From NCBI GenBank assembly GCA_016929495.1, contig JAFGIS010000247.1, positions 1 through 48,522 of the forward strand: DNA of 48,522 bases. The letters are read 5' to 3'. Origin of the DNA: Polyangiaceae bacterium. Its GTDB lineage: Bacteria; Myxococcota_A; Polyangia; Polyangiales; Polyangiaceae. Under the pieces are notes generated by a model that was not told the DNA's origin, made no database searches, and saw only the letters and a list, made by a program, of their open reading frames with translations. The translations under genes and the position numbers were made by a program. Position 1 is the stretch's first letter; each line of letters begins with the position of its first letter. Shown in pieces: positions 45,060-48,522 of this stretch.

Positions 45060-45351
45060 AGAGGCCCGAGCCCAGCTGCTGGACCAGTTCGAGGCTCTGA
45101 AGACCGCCACGCAGGAGGTGGTCGAGCAAGTGAGCCTGCGTCTGACCGCGCAGCTCACCGAGGCGTCGCGGAGGCTGACGCTCAATGGAGGCTTGGACGC
45201 GCCGCCGCGTCCCGTGTCGTTGAAGACCAGCCGGACGATGCTGGCCGTCCTGCGCAAACTGAGACTGAAGCCGAAGAAGGGGCGGCTCAAGGATCTTGCG
45301 CGCATCGAACGTGCCGTCGACGAACTACTGGCCTTGACCGAGCCGGCGTGA
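44935..45351 (+). CDS. Small Lys/Arg/Pro-rich protein, function unknown
   Basis: 138 residues. The first about 45 residues are highly basic and Pro/Ser-rich (MPRRRKPKQLKPRSPES, APAKGRAKKL); the rest is predicted helical (EEARAQLLDQFEALKTATQE, VSLRLTAQLTEASRRLTL), ending with a second basic stretch (LRKLRLKPKKGRLKDLARIE). It resembles a histone-H1-like or granule-associated protein rather than an enzyme. Some bacterial polyphosphate-granule proteins have such Lys-rich tails, and its place between TMK-like and CHAD genes makes that role worth testing. It starts inside TMK-like gene 2, and its stop overlaps the CHAD start (TGATG). Confidence 0.72.
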   Translation: MPRRRKPKQLKPRSPESSPVEQPAKPVTKAPAKGRAKKLSAEEARAQLLDQFEALKTATQEVVEQVSLRLTAQLTEASRRLTLNGGLDAPPRPVSLKTSRTMLAVLRKLRLKPKKGRLKDLARIERAVDELLALTEPA

Positions 45352-46310
45352 TGGCAGAGCCCTCCGACTCCGATCAGGTCGACCCCCGGATGGCTGCTGC
45401 CCGACAGCCGATAGCGCGGGTGGCCGCCCGGGCGCTGAACCGACAGATCGACTGGCTGCGACTCGGCTCGCACCTACTGCTGCTGCCGATCGACTCTCGA
45501 ACGGTCCACGACATGCGGGTGGCGGCCAGACGCAGTCGTCTTGCGCTGCGGACCTTCACACGTCTGGTGGGTCGGGACCGGGCAGCCGCGTTGACGGAAG
45601 AGCTACGCTGGATCGCGGGCTTGCTTGCCGAAACGCGCGACTGGGACATCGTCCTCGGACGAGTCAAGAAACGCAGCGACGACGCCGCGGCGCGGCTCGC
45701 CCCCGACGACGCCACGTTGCGGACGGCGCTCGGCGCGTTGGCCCAGGCGCGAGCCGACGCGCACGCGCGCTTGGTGGACGGGCTAGCTTCCGAACGGTAC
45801 GCCCAGCTCGTTCAATCCCTGGCCGATACCGTGCGGGACCTCGAACAGACGGCCAGCGACGACGCGGGCGGCGGGCCGCTGGGCGACTTTGCGGCGAGAC
45901 GCATGGGACGTGCATACAAGCGGGTGCGATCGCGCCTTCGCGAGGACATCCAAGCACTCGGTACGAAACGGCTTCATGACGTCCGGAGCCGGGTCCGCCG
46001 ATTGCGCTACCTGGTGGAGTTCTTCGCGGACCTCGGGGGGACCTCCTTCGCCGATGTCGCGACGCGGCTTGCGGCGGCCCAGGACGCGCTCGGGGCGGCT
46101 CAGGACGCCATCGTTGCCGAGCGACTGCTGGATCTGCTGGCCCGGCGCGCGGCCGAGGGACAGGACGGCGAGAGCGGACTCGAGTCGATGCTCGTACGGC
46201 TCAGGCAAGACGAACGCCGGAGCGTACGGCGGGCGCGCTCCAAGCTGGTTCGGACCTGGCGGCGCCTGCCGAAGACCTTGAGGATGCTCAAACGAGCGCT
46301 GCGCCGCTGA
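45351..46310 (+). CDS. CHAD-domain protein
   Basis: 319 residues. An all-helical CHAD domain with regularly spaced His and basic residues: VHDMRVAARRSRLALRTF and LHDVRSRVRRLRYLVEFF are the two characteristic HDxRVxxRRxR-type helices, and the rest is rich in Arg/Lys helices (RAYKRVRSRLREDI and SVRRARSKLVRTWRRL). CHAD domains bind polyphosphate and locate to polyphosphate granules. No CYTH domain is attached, so this is a binding rather than hydrolytic protein. The start at ATG 45351 (TGATG with the previous stop) or GTG 45348 are nearly equivalent. It is convergent with the PPK2 gene, 27 bases apart. Confidence 0.93.
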   Translation: MAEPSDSDQVDPRMAAARQPIARVAARALNRQIDWLRLGSHLLLLPIDSRTVHDMRVAARRSRLALRTFTRLVGRDRAAALTEELRWIAGLLAETRDWDIVLGRVKKRSDDAAARLAPDDATLRTALGALAQARADAHARLVDGLASERYAQLVQSLADTVRDLEQTASDDAGGGPLGDFAARRMGRAYKRVRSRLREDIQALGTKRLHDVRSRVRRLRYLVEFFADLGGTSFADVATRLAAAQDALGAAQDAIVAERLLDLLARRAAEGQDGESGLESMLVRLRQDERRSVRRARSKLVRTWRRLPKTLRMLKRALRR

Positions 46311-46337
46311 ACGCCCGAGGCCATAGAAGCCGCTGGC

Positions 46338-47906
46338 TCAGAGCGCGTGCTCGAGCCTGTCGAGGAAGGTCTCGACGACCTTGACGCGTGCGAAGTGCTT
46401 GTCGTTGCCCTCGACGAGCGTCCACGGCGCGTACTCGGTGCTGGTGCGTTCGATCATGTCGGCGACCGCGCGCTCGTAGGCGGGCCACTTCTCGCGGTTT
46501 CGGTAGTCTTCGGCGGTGATCTTGTGCCGCTTCCAGGGTACTCCCTCCCGCTCTTTGAAACGGCGCAGCTGCTCGTCCGGGGAGATGTGCAGCCAGTACT
46601 TGACCAGGACGATTCCGAACTCGACGAGCTGCTCCTCGAAGTCGTTGATCTCGCCGTAGGCGCGGCGCCATTCGGGCTCCGTGGCGAAGCCTTCGACCCG
46701 TTCGACGAGAACCCGTTCGTACCAGCTGCGGTCGAAGATGGTGGTGCGACCCAGGCGCGGGAGGTGCCGCCAGAAGCGCCACAGGTAGTGGTGGGCTCGC
46801 TCCTCGTCGCTCGGGGCCGCAATGGGCACGACGCGGTAGTTGCGGGCATCGAGCGCATGAGCGACTCGGCGGATCGCACCCCCCTTGCCCGCGGCGTCCC
46901 ATCCCTGCAGCACGATCACAGCGGCCGTCTGCTTCTTGCCCATCTTGCGTGCCAGGCGATTGAGCCGCGCCTGCGCCCTGACCAGCCGCTCGTCGTACTC
47001 GTTTCTCGAGAGGGACTGCGTCAGGTCCAGCGTATCGAGGATCGTCGCAGGCCCCTGCGCGTTCGAGGAGGCGGCGTTGTGTGCCGTGGGTGGGTCAGGG
47101 CTTTCGGGCGGCCGCTGTTCGGGGCTCTGCGCGGCGGGGCCGGCAGGGTCCGGAGCGGACGGGGGCATCGCCAGCGGCGGACTACCTGCCGCGGTGGGCT
47201 CGGCAAGGCCGCGGCCCAGCTGTTCGACGAGCTGCCGAGCGACTTCGATATCGCGATAGCGAGCGTCACCGGCCTCGATCACGGTCCATGGCGCCTGCGG
47301 CAAGCTGGTCAACCTCAACGTTCGGGTCGCCACCCGGCGAAACTCGGAGTACAGGGCGTGGTTCTTCCAGTCCTGTTTGGTCACCGGCCACGGCGCCTTG
47401 CGGTCCGCCTCGATGCGCTTGTAGCGCTTCTTCTGCTGCGCGCGGGAGATGTGCAGCCACAGCTTGATCACGACGGCGCCGTCTTCGACCAGCGCCCGCT
47501 CGAAGGCCGTCGCACGCGCGAGGGCCATCTCGAGCTCTGCGTCGTTGATCTCGCCGTAGACACGGCGCACGATGGGCTGGCTGTGCCAGGACCCGAAGAA
47601 GACGCCGATCCTCCCGCGGGCGGGGCAGTGCATCCAGTAGCGCCAGTAGGGGGGACGCTGGCGTTCCTCCTCCGTCGGGTCGCTCAGCGCGAAGGTATCG
47701 AGGTAGCGGGCGTCCAGCCATTCGTGGAGCAGGTTGAGCACATCGCCACGCCCGGACCCGTCCACGCCGTGGATGAGCAGATACACCGGACGTGCCGCGG
47801 TAGCCACGGCGCGCTGCAGACGCAACAGCTCCGTGCGCAGCGCAGCAACCTGTGACTCGTAGGCCTGCTTGTCGAGCTCGCGCCCCAACTCTGCCGTCTC
47901 GAACAT
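46338..47906 (-). CDS. Two-domain PPK2, probable polyphosphate:AMP phosphotransferase
   Basis: 522 residues. Two tandem PPK2 domains joined by a Pro/Ala/Ser linker (about 233-290). The C-terminal domain has the working Walker A GWDAAGKGG with Lys341, Walker B FDRSWYERVLVERVEGF with Asp392-Arg393, and YWLHISPDEQLRRFKER. The N-terminal domain is degenerate: GVDGSGRGD has Arg53 in place of Lys, and FFGSWHSQ replaces FDRSWY. This layout is that of class II PPK2 (polyphosphate:AMP phosphotransferase, about 500 residues), which makes ADP from AMP and polyphosphate in the cytoplasm. ATG 47906 fits family length. It is convergent with the CHAD gene. Confidence 0.92.
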   Translation of the reverse strand: MFETAELGRELDKQAYESQVAALRTELLRLQRAVATAARPVYLLIHGVDGSGRGDVLNLLHEWLDARYLDTFALSDPTEEERQRPPYWRYWMHCPARGRIGVFFGSWHSQPIVRRVYGEINDAELEMALARATAFERALVEDGAVVIKLWLHISRAQQKKRYKRIEADRKAPWPVTKQDWKNHALYSEFRRVATRTLRLTSLPQAPWTVIEAGDARYRDIEVARQLVEQLGRGLAEPTAAGSPPLAMPPSAPDPAGPAAQSPEQRPPESPDPPTAHNAASSNAQGPATILDTLDLTQSLSRNEYDERLVRAQARLNRLARKMGKKQTAAVIVLQGWDAAGKGGAIRRVAHALDARNYRVVPIAAPSDEERAHHYLWRFWRHLPRLGRTTIFDRSWYERVLVERVEGFATEPEWRRAYGEINDFEEQLVEFGIVLVKYWLHISPDEQLRRFKEREGVPWKRHKITAEDYRNREKWPAYERAVADMIERTSTEYAPWTLVEGNDKHFARVKVVETFLDRLEHAL

Positions 47907-48059
47907 CGCGTACTCCTTGGCTGCGGTGGGTCGATCGCTCCAGAAGACCAGCAATGCGCGCGGCCGTCCAGAGTCGAGGTGCACGCGACCGGGTTGACCG
48001 GGCAGCTTCGCGCGGTCGTGGCGGCCGGCGTGCTTCTTTGGGCACACCGCTCTCGTACA

Positions 48060-48219
48060 GCCGGACGCCGGCCAGCGAGACGACTTGGCGGGCTTCTGCG
48101 CGCTCGCCGGGGAGTAGCGCGTGACGAAGCGCCTCAGGAACGACGCGCTTCCCCAAACATCGATCGACGAAGAAGAGGAATGGCTCCTCAAGCCGCGCGG
48201 AGTGCCTCTTCAATGGCAT
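48060..48219 (-). pseudogene. Truncated PIN-like (VapC45-type) toxin remnant
   Basis: A minus-strand ATG at 48219 lies inside the 3' end of the DUF433 gene, a usual toxin-antitoxin overlap. Its frame reads PFLFFVDRCLGKRVVPEALR, close to the N-terminus of PIN-like toxins that pair with DUF433 (first acidic Asp, then LGxxVVPEALR). After about 45 residues the similarity fades and the frame runs into the oppositely framed PPK2 gene with no recognisable PIN C-terminus. It is therefore probably a broken toxin gene. Similarity was judged by eye. Confidence 0.45.
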
Positions 48220-48409
48220 CTACCCCCACGCCAGAATCGTCGGCCAAGTTCGACGCCGAGTCTCCGGCCTTGAACCGCTCATGGATGATGGATACAGGGA
48301 TCCCCGTTCCGGTGAGGACAGGACGCCCGAAGCCGAGCTCAGGGTCGATCACGATGAGCCGCGGCTGCTGTTGCTGCGTGATTCGTACGAGCGAGCATGG
48401 CCTATGCAT
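48188..48409 (-). CDS. DUF433-domain protein, probable antitoxin
   Basis: 73 residues from an ATG at 48409 (a longer frame reaches 48508). The DUF433 core is seen in RLIVIDPELGFGRPVLTGTG, IPVSIIHERFKAGDSASN and VGVDAIEEALRAA. DUF433 proteins are small helix-turn-helix-like antitoxins, commonly encoded upstream of a PIN-like toxin. GxPV is preserved, but the usual TR in GTRIP is TG here. The downstream frame is a likely truncated toxin, so the module may be inactive. Confidence 0.75.
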   Translation of the reverse strand: MHRPCSLVRITQQQQPRLIVIDPELGFGRPVLTGTGIPVSIIHERFKAGDSASNLADDSGVGVDAIEEALRAA

Positions 48410-48522
48410 CGGTGTCGGAGCTCGAGCAGCTGCTCCAATCACGCGAGAGAGAGCGACAGTGGCCGGAGTGGCGGACGGCAGACGTGCCGCAGGCGCAACT
48501 GGACGCAACGCGTTCGTCGGCC
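48397..48522 (+). CDS. Possible partial gene running off the right edge
   Basis: An ATG at 48397 opens a frame of 42 codons to the window end without a stop, with an amphipathic start (SVSELEQLLQSRERERQWPE). It is divergent from the DUF433 gene and overlaps its first codons by 13 bases. No family is recognised and the ribosome-binding site is weak, so this is speculative. Confidence 0.25.
   Translation, partial: MAYASVSELEQLLQSRERERQWPEWRTADVPQAQLDATRSSA

Overview
The window is GC-rich DNA from a bacterium that is most likely a myxobacterium (Myxococcota, probably Polyangia). This is inferred from gene style, not from a marker gene. There are many lipoproteins with a lipobox Cys followed by long Gly/Thr/Ser/Ala-rich low-complexity linkers. 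One protein ends in a MYXO-CTERM-like tripartite tail, one glycosidase carries myxobacterial-type Cys-rich repeats, and there are several secreted plant/fungal-polysaccharide hydrolases. No rRNA, tRNA, CRISPR array, insertion sequence or phage gene was seen.

Layout. (1) 1-7.0 kb, mostly minus strand: a lipoprotein cut by the window edge, a glycosyltransferase-sulfotransferase fusion, a lipoprotein with an endostatin/lectin-like C-terminal domain, and an overlapping pair of membrane proteins (zinc ribbon-DUF4234 and DUF2752). (2) 7.5-16.2 kb, plus strand: a partial complex I operon, nuoE-F-J-K-L-M-N, tightly coupled by ATGA overlaps. NuoA-D, G, H and I are absent and must be encoded elsewhere. 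NuoL carries an unusual C-terminal extension with a Ca-loop-like motif. (3) 16.3-21.3 kb: a solitary sugar-nucleotide dehydratase-like SDR, three exported lipoproteins and a GH12-like protein. (4) 21.6-28.1 kb: a minus-strand stress and membrane-quality-control run (TerC, FtsH, outer-membrane barrel, DsbA-like lipoprotein, rubrerythrin) with divergent nhaR. (5) 28.1-36.6 kb: three tandem GH30-family lipoprotein glycosidases, each with a related upstream leader (two of them with conserved RNA hairpins), followed by a GH5-like remnant. (6) 36.6-41.8 kb: a vWA-like secreted protein, a calcineurin-type phosphoesterase, a MYXO-CTERM protein, a small TPR-like protein and an alkaline-phosphatase-superfamily enzyme. 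(7) 42-47.9 kb: a compact polyphosphate-related locus, Ppx/GppA - two thymidylate-kinase-like proteins - a small Lys/Arg-rich protein - a CHAD protein, with a convergent two-domain PPK2. (8) 48-48.5 kb: a DUF433 antitoxin-like gene with what looks like a truncated PIN-like toxin.

How the genes may work together. The nuo genes supply the NADH-input arm and most of the proton-pumping arm of complex I. The TerC/FtsH/OMP/Dsb/rubrerythrin run reads as envelope and redox stress maintenance. The GH30 triplet, GH12 protein and GH5 remnant point to extracellular beta-glucan or xylan/xyloglucan use. The ppx-to-PPK2 locus is the best candidate for an under-described system: polyphosphate hydrolysis, binding (CHAD) and polyphosphate-dependent nucleotide phosphorylation, together with a paralogous pair of non-canonical TMK-fold proteins, the second of which has lost the Walker A lysine.
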